NCBI GenBank assembly: GCA_946699065.1 | Contig: CAMPDV010001073.1 | Location: 1-64,000 of the forward strand | Direction: 5' to 3' | Source: Loxodes magnus | Lineage: Eukaryota > Ciliophora > Karyorelictea > Loxodida > Loxodidae | DNA length: 64,000 bases | Shown: one piece after another, positions 44,185-58,061 of the stretch | Numbering within the stretch: the first letter of the stretch is position 1 | Layout: each line of letters begins with the position of its first letter | Notes under the pieces: model-generated | What the model was told of the DNA's origin: nothing | Databases searched by the model: none | The model's input: the letters and a program-made list of their open reading frames with translations, nothing else | Made by a program: the position numbers and the translations under genes

Positions 44185-46171
44185 TCTGTGGCTATATCCA
44201 GTGATTCAGAGTTCATCGTATCGGGAAGTGATGATTATACGGTGAGACTATGGGACGTCAAGACAGGTACCAGTAAGACAATGAGTGGTCACACATGGTC
44301 TGTAAATGCTGTGGCTATATCCAGTGATTCAGAGTTCATCGTATCGGGAAGTCATGGTTATACGTTGAGACTATGGGACGTCAAGACAGGTACCAGTAAG
44401 ACAATGAGTGGTCACACTAGTTATGTATGATCTGTGGCTATAACCAGTGATTCAGAGTTCATCGTATCGGGAAGTCATGGTTATACGTTGAGACTATGGG
44501 ACGTCAAGACAGGTACCAGTAAGACAATGAGTGGTCACACATGGTCTGTAAATGCTGTGGCTATATCCAGTGATTCAGAGTTCATCGTATCGGGAAGTCA
44601 TGGTTATACGTTGAGACTATGGGACGTCAAGACAGGTACCAGTAAGACAATGAGTGGTCACACATGGTCTGTAAATGCTGTGGCTATATACAGTGATTCA
44701 GAGTTCATCGTATCGGGAAGTCATGGTTATACGTTGAGACTATGGGACGTCAAGACAGGTACCAGTAAGACCATGAGTGGTCACACATGGTCTGTAAATG
44801 CTGTGGCTATATCCAGTGATTCAGAGTTCATCGTATCGGGAAGTCATGGTTATACGTTGAGACTATGGGACGTCAAGACAGGTACCAGTAAGACAATGAG
44901 TGGTCACACATGGTCTGTAAATGCTGTGGCTATATCCAGTGATTCAGAGTTCATCGTATCGGGAAGTCATGGTTATACGTTGAGACTATGGGACGTCAAG
45001 ACAGGTACCAGTAAGACAATGAGTGGTCACACATGGTCTGTAAATGCTGTGGCTATATCCAGTGATTCAGAGTTCATCGTATCGGGAAGTCATGGTTATA
45101 CGGTGAGACTATGGGATTTCAGACAGGTACCAGTAAGACAATGAGTGGTCACACTAGTTCAATATATGCTGCAGCTATATCCAGTGATTCAGAGTTCATC
45201 GTATCGGGAAGTCATGGTTATACGTTGAGACTATGGGACGTCAAGACAGGTACCAGTAAGACAATGAGTGGTCACACATGGTCTGTAAATGCTGTGGCTA
45301 TATCCAGTGATTCAGAGTTCATCGTATCGGGAAGTCATGGTTATACGTTGAGACTATGGAACGTCAAGACAGGTACCAGTAAGACCATGAGTGGTCACAC
45401 AGATTCTGTATATACTGTGGCTATATCCAGTGATTCAGAGTTCATCGTATCGGGAAGTGATGATAAGACGGTGAGACTATGGGACGTCAAGACAGGTACC
45501 AGTAAGACAATGAGTGGTCACACATGGTCTGTAAATGCTGTGGCTATATCCAGTGATTCAGAGTTCATCGTATCGGGAAGTTATAATTAGACGGTGAGAC
45601 TATGGGACGTCAAGACAGGTACCAGTAAGACAATGAGTGGTCACACATGGTCTGTAAATGCTGTGGCTATATCCAGTGATTCAGAGTTCATCGTATCGGC
45701 AAGTCATGGTTATACGTTGAGACTATGGGACGTCAAGACAGGTACCAGTAAGACAATGAGTGGTCACACATGGTCTGTAAATGCTGTGGCTATATACAGT
45801 GATTCAGAGTTCATGGTATCGGGAAGTTGAGATTCTACGGTGAGACTATGGGACGTCAAGACAGGTACCAGTAAGACAATGAGTGGTCACACTAGTTCAA
45901 TATATGCTGCAGCTATATCCAGTGATTCAGAGTTCATCGTATCGGGAAGTGATGATTATACGGTGAGACTATGGGACGTCAAGACAGGTACCTGTAAGAC
46001 CATGAGTGGTCACACAGATTCTGTATTATCTGTGGCTATATCCAGTGATTCAGAGTTCATCGTATCGGGAAGTGATGATAAGACGGTGAGACTATGGAAC
46101 GTCAAGACAGGTACCTGTAAGACCATGAGTGGTCACACATATTCTGTATATGCTGTGGCTATATCCAGTGA

Positions 46172-47257
46172 TTGAAGTTCATCGTATCGGGAAGTAGAGA
46201 TAAGACGGTGAGACTATGGAACGTCAAGACAGGTACCTGTAAGACAATGAGTGGTCACACAGATTCTGTATGTGCTGTGGCTATATCCAGTGATTCAGAG
46301 TTCATCGTATCGGGAAGTGATGATAAGACGGCGAGACTATGGGACGTCAAGACAGGTACCTGTAAGACCATGAGTGGTCACACATATTCTGTATATACTG
46401 TGGCTATATCCAGTGATTCAGAGTTCATCGTATCGGGAAGTAGAGATGAGACTGTGAGACTATGGGACGTCAAGACAGGTACCTGTAAGACCATGAGTGG
46501 TCACACAGATTATGTATATGCTGTGGCTATATCCAGTGATTCAGAGTTCATCGTATCGGGAAGTGATGATAAGACGGTGAGACTATGGAACGTCAAGACA
46601 GGTACCTGTAAGACCATGAGTGGTCACACATATTCTGTATATACTGTGGCTATATTCAGTGATTCAGAGTTCATCGTATCGGGAAGTGTAGATAAGACGG
46701 TGAGACTATGGGACGTCAAGACAGGTACCTGTAAGACCATGAGTGGTCACACTAGTTATGTATTATCTGTGGCTATATCCAGTGATTCAGAGTTCATCGT
46801 ATCGGGAAGTCATGATAAGACGGTGAGACTATGGGACGTCAAGACAGGTACCTGTAAGACCATGAGTGGTCACACATATTCTGTATATACTGTGGCTATA
46901 TCCAGTGATTCAGAGTTCATCGTATCGGGAAGTGATGATAAGACGGTGAGACTATGGAACGTCAAGACAGGTACCTGTAAGACCATGAGTGGTCACACAG
47001 ATTATGTATATACTGTGGCTATATCCAGTGATTCAGAGTTCATCGTATCGGGAAGTAGAGATAAGACGGTGAGACTATGGGACGTCAAGACAGGTACCTG
47101 TAAGACCATGAGTGGTCACACATATTCTGTATATACTGTGGCTATATCCAGTGATTCAGAGTTCATCGTATCGGGAAGTGATGATAAGACGGTGAGACTA
47201 TGGAACGTCAAGACAGGTACCTGTAAGACCATGAGTGGTCACACAGATTCTGTATGA
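46172..47257 (+). pseudogene. WD40 open block, copy of 35360-36445
   Basis: Same protein as the block 10,812 bp upstream, including the starting frameshift, the C-type unit with ACA at codon 31 near 46,242, the Ala19 blade, the Phe4-Val15 blade and the His-Asp-Lys blade. It ends at a codon-40 TGA. Shared lesions show that it was duplicated after it was broken. Confidence 0.46.
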
Positions 47258-48479
47258 TCTGTGGCTATATCCAGTGATTCAGAGTTCATCGTATCGGGAA
47301 GTAGAGATGAGACGGTGAGACTATGGAACGTCAAGACAGGTACCTGTAAGACCATGAGTGGTCACACAGATTCTGTATGTGCTGTGGCTATATCCAGTGA
47401 TTCAGAGTTCATCGTATCGGGAAGTTATGATTAGACGGTGAGACTATGGAACGTCAAGACAGGTACCTGTAAGACCATGAGTGGTCACACATATTCTGTA
47501 TATGCTGTGGCTATATCCAGTGATTCAGAGTTCATCGTATCGGGAAGTTATGATTAGACGGTGAGACTATGGAACGTCAAGACAGGTACCTGTAAGACCA
47601 TGAGTGGTCACACTAGTTATGTATATGCTGTGGCTATATCCAGTGATTCAGAGTTCATCGTATCGGGAAGTTATGATGAGACGGTGAGACTATGGGACGT
47701 CAAGACAGGTACCTGTAAGACCATGAGTGGTCACACAGATTCTGTATATACTGTGGCTATATCCAGTGATTCAGAGTTCATCGTATCGGGAAGTAGAGAT
47801 GAGACTATGGAACGTCAAGACAGGTAACTTTAAAACCATGAGTGGTCACACATATTCTGTATATACTGTGGCTATATCCAGTGATTCAGAGTTCATCGTA
47901 TCGGGAAGTAGAGATGAGACTGTGAGACTATGGAACGTCAAGACAGGTACCTGTAAGACCATGAGTGGTCACACAGATTCTGTATGATCTGTGGCTATAT
48001 CCAGTGATTCAGAGTTCATCGTATCGGGAAGTGATGATAAGAAGGTGAGACTATGGGACGTCAAGACAGGTACCTGTAAGACCATGAGTGGTCACACAGA
48101 TTCTGTATGATCTGTGGCTATATCCAGTGATTCAGAGTTCATCGTATCGGGAAGTAGAGATAAGACGGTGAGACTATGGAACGTCAAGACAGGTACCTGT
48201 AAGACCATGAGTGGTCACACAGATTCTGTATATACTGTGGCTATATCCAGTGATTCAGAGTTCATCGTATCGGGAAGTGATGATAAGACGGCGAGACTAT
48301 GGGACGTCAAGACAGGTACCTGTAAGACCATGAGTGGTCACACATATTCTGTATATACTGTGGCTATATCCAGTGATTCAGAGTTCATCGTATCGGGAAG
48401 TAGAGATGAGACTGTGAGACTATGGGACGTCAAGACAGGTACCTGTAAGACCATGAGTGGTCACACAGATTATGTATGA

Positions 48480-50132
48480 TCTGTGGCTATATCCAGTGAT
48501 TCAGAGTTCATCGTATCGGGAAGTAGAGATAAGACGGTGAGACTATGGAACGTCAAGACAGGTACCTGTAAGACCATGAGTGGTCACACAGATTCTGTAT
48601 ATGCTGTGGCTATATCCAGTGATTCAGAGTTCATCGTATCGGGAAGTGATGATAAGACGGTGAGACTATGGGACGTCAAGACAGGTACCTGTAAGACCAT
48701 GAGTGGTCACACAGATTATGTATATGCTGTGGCTATATCCAGTGATTCAGAGTTCATCGTATCGGGAAGTGATGATAAGACTGTGAGACTATGGAACGTC
48801 AAGACAGGTACCTGTAAGACCATGAGTGGTCACACATATTCTGTATATACTGTGGCTATATCCAGTGATTCAGAGTTCATCGTATCGGGAAGTAGAGATG
48901 AGACTGTGAGACTATGGGACGTCAAGACAGGTACCTGTAAGACCATGAGTGGTCACACAGATTCTGTATATGCTGTGGCTATATCCAGTGATTCAGAGTT
49001 CATCGTATCGGGAAGTGATGATAAGACGGTGAGACTATGGGACGTCAAGACAGGTACCTGTAAGACCATGAGTGGTCACACATATTCTGTATATACTGTG
49101 GCTATATCCAGTGATTCAGAGTTCATCGTATCGGGAAGTAGAGATGAGACTGTGAGACTATGGGACGTCAAGACAGGTACCTGTAAGACCATGAGTGGTC
49201 ACACAGATTATGTATATGCTGTGGCTATATCCAGTGATTCAGAGTTCATCGTATCGGGAAGTAGAGATAAGACGGTGAGACTATGGAACGTCAAGACAGG
49301 TACCTGTAAGACCATGAGTGGTCACACAGATTCTGTATATGCTGTGGCTATATCCAGTGATTCAGAGTTCATCGTATCGGGAAGTGATGATAAGACGGTG
49401 AGACTATGGGACGTCAAGACAGGTACCTGTAAGACCATGAGTGGTCACACAGATTATGTATATGCTGTGGCTATATCCAGTGATTCAGAGTTCATCGTAT
49501 CGGGAAGTGATGATAAGACGGTGAGACTATGGAACGTCAAGACAGGTACCTGTAAGACCATGAGTGGTCACACATATTCTGTATATACTGTGGCTATATC
49601 CAGTGATTCAGAGTTCATCGTATCGGGAAGTGATGATAAGACGGTGAGACTATGGAACGTCAAGACAGGTACCTGTAAGACCATGAGTGGTCACACAGAT
49701 TCTGTATATACTGTGGCTATATCCAGTGATTCAGAGTTCATCGTATCGGGAAGTAGAGATGAGACTGTGAGACTATGGAACGTCAAGACAGGTACCTGTA
49801 AGACCATGAGTGGTCACACAGATTATGTATTATCTGTGGCTATATCCAGTGATTCAGAGTTCATCGTATCGGGAAGTGATGATTGTACGGTGAGACTATG
49901 GAACGTCAAGACAGGTACCTGTAAGACCATGAGTGGTCACACAGATTCTGTATTATCTGTGGCTATATCCAGTGATTCAGAGTTCATCGTATCGGGAAGT
50001 TATGATAAGACGGTGAGACTATGGGACGTCAAGACAGGTACCAGTAAGACAATGAGTGGTCACACATGGTCTGTAAATGCTGTGGCTATATCCAGTGATT
50101 CAGAGTTCATCGTATCGGGAAGTTATAATTAG
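48480..50132 (+). pseudogene. WD40 open block, thirteen blades plus partial (copy 2)
   Basis: Identical in translation to 37668-39320 over 549 codons, including the single GAC-to-GACT-type change giving ACT at codon 18 near 48,781, also at 37,969. Conservation of this block in two copies could reflect very recent duplication rather than selection. It is bounded by a codon-40 TGA on the left and a codon-17 TAG on the right. Confidence 0.48.
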
Positions 50133-51054
50133 ACGGTGAGACTATGGGACGTCAAGACAGGTACCAGTAAGACAATGAGTGGTCACACATGGTCTGTAAA
50201 TGCTGTGGCTATATCCAGTGATTCAGAGTTCATCGTATCGGCAAGTCATGGTTATACGTTGAGACTATGGGACGTCAAGACAGGTACCAGTAAGACAATG
50301 AGTGGTCACACATGGTCTGTAAATGCTGTGGCTATATACAGTGATTCAGAGTTCATGGTATCGGGAAGTTGAGATTCTACGGTGAGACTATGGGACGTCA
50401 AGACAGGTACCAGTAAGACAATGAGTGGTCACACTAGTTCAATATATGCTGCAGCTATATCCAGTGATTCAGAGTTCATCGTATCGGGAAGTGATGATTA
50501 TACGGTGAGACTATGGAACGTCAAGACAGGTACCTGTAAGACCATGAGTGGTCACACTAGTTATGTATATGCTGTGGCTATATCCAGTGATTCAGAGTTC
50601 ATCGTATCGGGAAGTTATGATGAGACGGTGAGACTATGGGACGTCAAGACAGGTACCTGTAAGACCATGAGTGGTCACACAGATTCTGTATATACTGTGG
50701 CTATATCCAGTGATTCAGAGTTCATCGTATCGGGAAGTAGAGATGAGACTATGGAACGTCAAGACAGGTAACTTTAAAACCATGAGTGGTCACACATATT
50801 CTGTATATACTGTGGCTATATCCAGTGATTCAGAGTTCATCGTATCGGGAAGTAGAGATGAGACTGTGAGACTATGGAACGTCAAGACAGGTACCTGTAA
50901 GACCATGAGTGGTCACACAGATTCTGTATGATCTGTGGCTATATCCAGTGATTCAGAGTTCATCGTATCGGGAAGTGATGATAAGAAGGTGAGACTATGG
51001 GACGTCAAGACAGGTACCTGTAAGACCATGAGTGGTCACACAGATTCTGTATGA

Positions 51055-52338
51055 TCTGTGGCTATATCCAGTGATTCAGAGTTCATCGTATCGGGAAGTA
51101 GAGATAAGACGGTGAGACTATGGAACGTCAAGACAGGTACCTGTAAGACCATGAGTGGTCACACAGATTCTGTATATACTGTGGCTATATCCAGTGATTC
51201 AGAGTTCATCGTATCGGGAAGTGATGATAAGACGGCGAGACTATGGGACGTCAAGACAGGTACCTGTAAGACCATGAGTGGTCACACATATTCTGTATAT
51301 ACTGTGGCTATATCCAGTGATTCAGAGTTCATCGTATCGGGAAGTAGAGATGAGACTGTGAGACTATGGGACGTCAAGACAGGTACCTGTAAGACCATGA
51401 GTGGTCACACAGATTATGTATATGCTGTGGCTATATCCAGTGATTCAGAGTTCATCGTATCGGGAAGTAGAGATAAGACGGTGAGACTATGGAACGTCAA
51501 GACAGGTACCTGTAAGACCATGAGTGGTCACACAGATTCTGTATATGCTGTGGCTATATCCAGTGATTCAGAGTTCATCGTATCGGGAAGTGATGATAAG
51601 ACGGTGAGACTATGGAACGTCAAGACAGGTACCTGTAAGACCATGAGTGGTCACACAGATTATGTATTATCTGTGGCTATATCCAGTGATTCAGAGTTCA
51701 TCGTATCGGGAAGTGATGATAAGACGGTGAGACTATGGAACGTCAAGACAGGTACCTGTAAGACCATGAGTGGTCACACATATTCTGTATATACTGTGGC
51801 TATATCCAGTGATTCAGAGTTCATCGTATCGGGAAGTGATGATAAGACGGTGAGACTATGGAACGTCAAGACAGGTACCTGTAAGACCATGAGTGGTCAC
51901 ACAGATTCTGTATATACTGTGGCTATATCCAGTGATTCAGAGTTCATCGTATCGGGAAGTAGAGATGAGACTGTGAGACTATGGAACGTCAAGACAGGTA
52001 CCTGTAAGACCATGAGTGGTCACACAGATTATGTATTATCTGTGGCTATATCCAGTGATTCAGAGTTCATCGTATCGGGAAGTGATGATTGTACGGTGAG
52101 ACTATGGAACGTCAAGACAGGTACCTGTAAGACCATGAGTGGTCACACAGATTCTGTATTATCTGTGGCTATATCCAGTGATTCAGAGTTCATCGTATCG
52201 GGAAGTTATGATAAGACGGTGAGACTATGGGACGTCAAGACAGGTACCAGTAAGACAATGAGTGGTCACACATGGTCTGTAAATGCTGTGGCTATATCCA
52301 GTGATTCAGAGTTCATCGTATCGGGAAGTTATAATTAG
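51055..52338 (+). pseudogene. WD40 open block, ten blades, recombinant of neighbouring copies
   Basis: A 426-codon run from a codon-40 TGA to a codon-17 TAG. Blades: RDK, DDK (Ala19), RDE, RDK, DDK, DDK, DDK, RDE, DDC, YDK. The left half follows 40989-42149. Near its middle a DDK blade carries Asn23 and a Leu40-Ser41 connector where the other copies have Asp23 and Tyr40-Ala41. The right half follows 37668-39320, so it looks like a mosaic of two related modules. Confidence 0.46.
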
Positions 52339-52341
52339 ACG

Positions 52342-54560
52342 GTGAGACTATGGGACGTCAAGACAGGTACCAGTAAGACAATGAGTGGTCACACATGGTC
52401 TGTAAATGCTGTGGCTATATCCAGTGATTCAGAGTTCATCGTATCGGCAAGTCATGGTTATACGTTGAGACTATGGGACGTCAAGACAGGTACCAGTAAG
52501 ACAATGAGTGGTCACACATGGTCTGTAAATGCTGTGGCTATATACAGTGATTCAGAGTTCATGGTATCGGGAAGTTGAGATTCTACGGTGAGACTATGGG
52601 ACGTCAAGACAGGTACCAGTAAGACAATGAGTGGTCACACTAGTTCAATATATGCTGCAGCTATATCCAGTGATTCAGAGTTCATCGTATCGGGAAGTGA
52701 TGATTATACGGTGAGACTATGGGACGTCAAGACAGGTACCTGTAAGACCATGAGTGGTCACACAGATTCTGTATGATCTGTGGCTATATCCAGTGATTCA
52801 GAGTTCATCGTATCGGGAAGTGATGATTGTACGGTGAGACTATGGAACGTCAAGACAGGTACCTGTAAGACCATGAGTGGTCACACATGGTCTGTAAATG
52901 CTGTGGCTATATCCAGTGATTCAGAGTTCATCGTATCGGGAAGTCATGGTTATACGTTGAGACTATGGGACGTCAAGACAGGTACCAGTAAGACAATGAG
53001 TGGTCACACTAGTTATGTATGATCTGTGGCTATATCCAGTGATTCAGAGTTCATCGTATCGGGAAGTCATGGTTATACGTTGAGACTATGGGACGTCAAG
53101 ACAGGTACCAGTAAGACAATGAGTGGTCACACTAGTTATGTATGATCTGTGGCTATAACCAGTGATTCAGAGTTCATCGTATCGGGAAGTTGAGATTCTA
53201 CGGTGAGACTATGGGACGTCAAGACAGGTACCAGTAAGACAATGAGTGGTCACACATGGTCTGTAAATGCTGTGGCTATATCCAGTGATTCAGAGTTCAT
53301 CGTATCGGGAAGTCATGGCTATACGGTGAGACTATGGGACGTCAAGACAGGTACCAGTAAGACAATGAGTGGTCACACATGGTCTGTAAATGCTGTGGCT
53401 ATATCCAGTGATTCAGAGTTCATCGTATCGGGAAGTCATGGTTATACGGTGAGACTATGGGATTTCAGACAGGTACCAGTAAGACAATGAGTGGTCACAC
53501 ATGGTCTGTAAATGCTGTGGCTATATCCAGTGATTCAGAGTTCATCGTATCGGCAAGTCATGGTTATACGTTGAGACTATGGGACGTCAAGACAGGTACC
53601 AGTAAGACAATGAGTGGTCACACATGGTCTGTAAATGCTGTGGCTATATACAGTGATTCAGAGTTCATGGTATCGGGAAGTTGAGATTCTACGGTGAGAC
53701 TATGGGACGTCAAGACAGGTACCAGTAAGACAATGAGTGGTCACACTAGTTCAATATATGCTGCAGCTATATCCAGTGATTCAGAGTTCATCGTATCGGG
53801 AAGTGATGATTATACGGTGAGACTATGGGACGTCAAGACAGGTACCTGTAAGACCATGAGTGGTCACACAGATTCTGTATGATCTGTGGCTATATCCAGT
53901 GATTCAGAGTTCATCGTATCGGGAAGTGATGATTGTACGGTGAGACTATGGAACGTCAAGACAGGTACCTGTAAGACCATGAGTGGTCACACATGGTCTG
54001 TAAATGCTGTGGCTATATCCAGTGATTCAGAGTTCATCGTATCGGGAAGTCATGGTTATACGTTGAGACTATGGGACGTCAAGACAGGTACCAGTAAGAC
54101 AATGAGTGGTCACACTAGTTATGTATGATCTGTGGCTATATCCAGTGATTCAGAGTTCATCGTATCGGGAAGTCATGGTTATACGTTGAGACTATGGGAC
54201 GTCAAGACAGGTACCAGTAAGACAATGAGTGGTCACACTAGTTATGTATGATCTGTGGCTATAACCAGTGATTCAGAGTTCATCGTATCGGGAAGTTGAG
54301 ATTCTACGGTGAGACTATGGGACGTCAAGACAGGTACCAGTAAGACAATGAGTGGTCACACATGGTCTGTAAATGCTGTGGCTATATCCAGTGATTCAGA
54401 GTTCATCGTATCGGGAAGTCATGGCTATACGGTGAGACTATGGGACGTCAAGACAGGTACCAGTAAGACAATGAGTGGTCACACATGGTCTGTAAATGCT
54501 GTGGCTATATCCAGTGATTCAGAGTTCATCGTATCGGGAAGTCATGGTTATACGGTGAGA
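52342..54560 (+). repeat. 1,106-bp local tandem duplication
   Basis: About 52.35-53.45 kb repeats at about 53.46-54.56 kb, a period of nine units minus one base. Shared features are the TGA at codon 15 after Met10 (ATG for ATC), the Ser-Ser-Ile connector, an Asp-Asp-Cys unit and the GAT-TTC-AGA frameshift. A single copy of the same module is at 42.16-43.27 kb, so this copy was expanded later. Confidence 0.72.
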
Positions 54561-56852
54561 CTATGGGATTTCAGACAGGTACCAGTAAGACAATGAGTGG
54601 TCACACATGGTCTGTAAATGCTGTGGCTATATCCAGTGATTCAGAGTTCATCGTATCGGCAAGTCATGGTTATACGTTGAGACTATGGGACGTCAAGACA
54701 GGTACCAGTAAGACAATGAGTGGTCACACTAGTTCAATATATGCTGCAGCTATATCCAGTGATTAAGAGTTCATCGTATTGGGAAGTGATGATTATACGG
54801 TGAGACTATGGGACGTCAAGACAGGTACCAGTAAGACAATGAGTGGTCACACTAGTTATGTATGATCTGTGGCTATATCCAGTGATTCAGAGTTCATCGT
54901 ATCGGGAAGTGATGATTATACGGTGAGACTATGGGACGTCAAGACAGGTACCAGTAAGACAATGAGTGGTCACACATGGTCTGTAAATGCTGTGGCTATA
55001 TCCAGTGATTCAGAGTTCATCGTATCGGGAAGTCATGGTTATACGTTGAGACTATGGGACGTCAAGACAGGTACCAGTAAGACAATGAGTGGTCACACTA
55101 GTTATGTATGATCTGTGGCTATAACCAGTGATTCAGAGTTCATCGTATCGGGAAGTCATGGTTATACGTTGAGACTATGGGACGTCAAGACAGGTACCAG
55201 TAAGACAATGAGTGGTCACACATGGTCTGTAAATGCTGTGGCTATATCCAGTGATTCAGAGTTCATCGTATCGGGAAGTCATGGTTATACGTTGAGACTA
55301 TGGGACGTCAAGACAGGTACCAGTAAGACAATGAGTGGTCACACATGGTCTGTAAATGCTGTGGCTATATCCAGTGATTCAGAGTTCATCGTATCGGGAA
55401 GTGATGATTATACGGTGAGACTATGGGACGTCAAGACAGGTACCAGTAAGACAATGAGTGGTCACACTTGTTGAGTATCATCTGTGGCTATATACAGTGA
55501 TTCAGAGTTCATCGTATCGGGAAGTCATGGTTATACGTTGAGACTATGGGACGTCAAGACAGGTACCAGTAAGACAATGAGTGGTCACACATGGTCTGTA
55601 AATGCTGTGGCTATATCCAGTGATTCAGAGTTCATCGTATCGGGAAGTCATGGTTATACGTTGAGACTATGGGACGTCAAGACAGGTACCAGTAAGACAA
55701 TGAGTGGTCACACATGGTCTGTAAATGCTGTGGCTATATCCAGTGATTCAGAGTTCATCGTATCGGGAAGTCATGGTTATACGGTGAGACTATGGGATTT
55801 CAGACAGGTACCAGTAAGACAATGAGTGGTCACACTAGTTCAATATATGCTGCAGCTATATCCAGTGATTCAGAGTTCATCGTATCGGGAAGTCATGGTT
55901 ATACGTTGAGACTATGGGACGTCAAGACAGGTACCAGTAAGACAATGAGTGGTCACACATGGTCTGTAAATGCTGTGGCTATATCCAGTGATTCAGAGTT
56001 CATCGTATCGGGAAGTCATGGTTATACGTTGAGACTATGGAACGTCAAGACAGGTACCAGTAAGACAATGAGTGGTCACACAGATTCTGTATATACTGTG
56101 GCTATATCCAGTGATTCAGAGTTCATCGTATCGGGAAGTGATGATAAGACGGTGAGACTATGGGACGTCAAGACAGGTACCAGTAAGACAATGAGTGGTC
56201 ACACATGGTCTGTAAATGCTGTGGCTATATCCAGTGATTCAGAGTTCATCGTATCGGGAAGTTATAATTAGACGGTGAGACTATGGGACGTCAAGACAGG
56301 TACCAGTAAGACAATGAGTGGTCACACATGGTCTGTAAATGCTGTGGCTATATCCAGTGATTCAGAGTTCATCGTATCGGCAAGTCATGGTTATACGTTG
56401 AGACTATGGGACGTCAAGACAGGTACCAGTAAGACAATGAGTGGTCACACATGGTCTGTAAATGCTGTGGCTATATACAGTGATTCAGAGTTCATGGTAT
56501 CGGGAAGTTGAGATTCTACGGTGAGACTATGGGACGTCAAGACAGGTACCAGTAAGACAATGAGTGGTCACACTAGTTCAATATATGCTGCAGCTATATC
56601 CAGTGATTCAGAGTTCATCGTATCGGGAAGTGATGATTATACGGTGAGACTATGGGACGTCAAGACAGGTACCTGTAAGACCATGAGTGGTCACACAGAT
56701 TCTGTATTATCTGTGGCTATATCCAGTGATTCAGAGTTCATCGTATCGGGAAGTGATGATAAGACGGTGAGACTATGGAACGTCAAGACAGGTACCTGTA
56801 AGACCATGAGTGGTCACACATATTCTGTATATGCTGTGGCTATATCCAGTGA

Positions 56853-58061
56853 TTGAAGTTCATCGTATCGGGAAGTAGAGATAAGACGGTGAGACTATGG
56901 AACGTCAAGACAGGTACCTGTAAGACAATGAGTGGTCACACAGATTCTGTATGTGCTGTGGCTATATCCAGTGATTCAGAGTTCATCGTATCGGGAAGTG
57001 ATGATAAGACGGCGAGACTATGGGACGTCAAGACAGGTACCTGTAAGACCATGAGTGGTCACACATATTCTGTATATACTGTGGCTATATCCAGTGATTC
57101 AGAGTTCATCGTATCGGGAAGTAGAGATGAGACTGTGAGACTATGGGACGTCAAGACAGGTACCTGTAAGACCATGAGTGGTCACACAGATTATGTATAT
57201 GCTGTGGCTATATCCAGTGATTCAGAGTTCATCGTATCGGGAAGTGATGATAAGACGGTGAGACTATGGAACGTCAAGACAGGTACCTGTAAGACCATGA
57301 GTGGTCACACATATTCTGTATATACTGTGGCTATATTCAGTGATTCAGAGTTCATCGTATCGGGAAGTGTAGATAAGACGGTGAGACTATGGGACGTCAA
57401 GACAGGTACCTGTAAGACCATGAGTGGTCACACTAGTTATGTATTATCTGTGGCTATATCCAGTGATTCAGAGTTCATCGTATCGGGAAGTCATGATAAG
57501 ACGGTGAGACTATGGGACGTCAAGACAGGTACCTGTAAGACCATGAGTGGTCACACATATTCTGTATATACTGTGGCTATATCCAGTGATTCAGAGTTCA
57601 TCGTATCGGGAAGTGATGATAAGACGGTGAGACTATGGAACGTCAAGACAGGTACCTGTAAGACCATGAGTGGTCACACAGATTATGTATATACTGTGGC
57701 TATATCCAGTGATTCAGAGTTCATCGTATCGGGAAGTAGAGATAAGACGGTGAGACTATGGGACGTCAAGACAGGTACCTGTAAGACCATGAGTGGTCAC
57801 ACATATTCTGTATATACTGTGGCTATATCCAGTGATTCAGAGTTCATCGTATCGGGAAGTGATGATAAGACGGTGAGACTATGGAACGTCAAGACAGGTA
57901 CCTGTAAGACCATGAGTGGTCACACAGATTATGTATTATCTGTGGCTATATCCAGTGATTCAGAGTTCATCGTATCGGGAAGTGATGATAAGACGGTGAG
58001 ACTATGGAACGTCAAGACAGGTACCTGTAAGACCATGAGTGGTCACACAGATTATGTATGA
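56853..58061 (+). pseudogene. WD40 open block, third copy of the 35.36-kb block, extended
   Basis: Begins with the same GAT-TGA-AGT frameshift as 35360 and 46172. It follows the same blade order for nine blades, then continues through Asp37-Tyr38-Val-Leu40-Ser41 into one more DDK blade before a codon-40 TGA. The extension marks the right end of homology among the three copies, at about 57.92 kb. Confidence 0.46.

Larger units (their letters stand above)
32693..50409 (+). repeat. Higher-order repeat pair, offset 10,812 bp (about 6.9 kb per copy)
   Basis: About 32,693-39,597 corresponds to about 43,505-50,409. The offset is 88 x 123 minus 12, which is exactly accounted for by one 8-bp and four 1-bp deletions lying between matching points. 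All frameshifts and stops in the copy are shared. Homology ends on the right where codon 29 is TGT in one copy and AGT in the other. This is the largest duplicated block in the window. Confidence 0.78.
33070..55810 (+). other. Eight copies of a complex 1-bp frameshift at codons 23-25
   Basis: Near 33,075, 34,304, 43,273, 43,887, 45,116, 53,462, 54,568 and 55,797 the usual GAC-GTC-AAG is GAT-TTC-AG, with two substitutions and one base lost. Such a complex event is unlikely to recur independently, so all eight copies should descend from one unit. The shifted frame ends at the TGA overlapping the Met32 ATG. Confidence 0.85.
44820..57920 (+). repeat. Higher-order repeat pair, offset 10,681 bp
   Basis: About 44.82-47.24 kb matches about 55.50-57.92 kb. 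The offset is 87 x 123 minus 20, equal to the two 8-bp and four 1-bp deletions between. One visible difference is codon 31, ACC at 45,384 and ACA at about 56,065. It adds a third copy of the module also present at 34.3-36.4 kb. Confidence 0.7.
29641..58061 (+). repeat. Region 3: mosaic of S- and C-type modules in higher-order repeats
   Basis: S-type and C-type modules alternate here in long blocks that recur at offsets of 9,952, 10,198, 10,681 and 10,812 bp, with the same stops, frameshifts and private substitutions in each copy. Shared defects show that the damage came before the duplications. Eight units share a complex 1-bp loss (GAT-TTC-AGA in place of GAC-GTC-AAG) at 33.07, 34.30, 43.27, 43.89, 45.11, 53.46, 54.57 and 55.80 kb. 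Three share GAT-TGA-AGT at 35.36, 46.17 and 56.85 kb. The longest open blocks of the window before the right edge are here (549 codons, twice). Confidence 0.92.
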
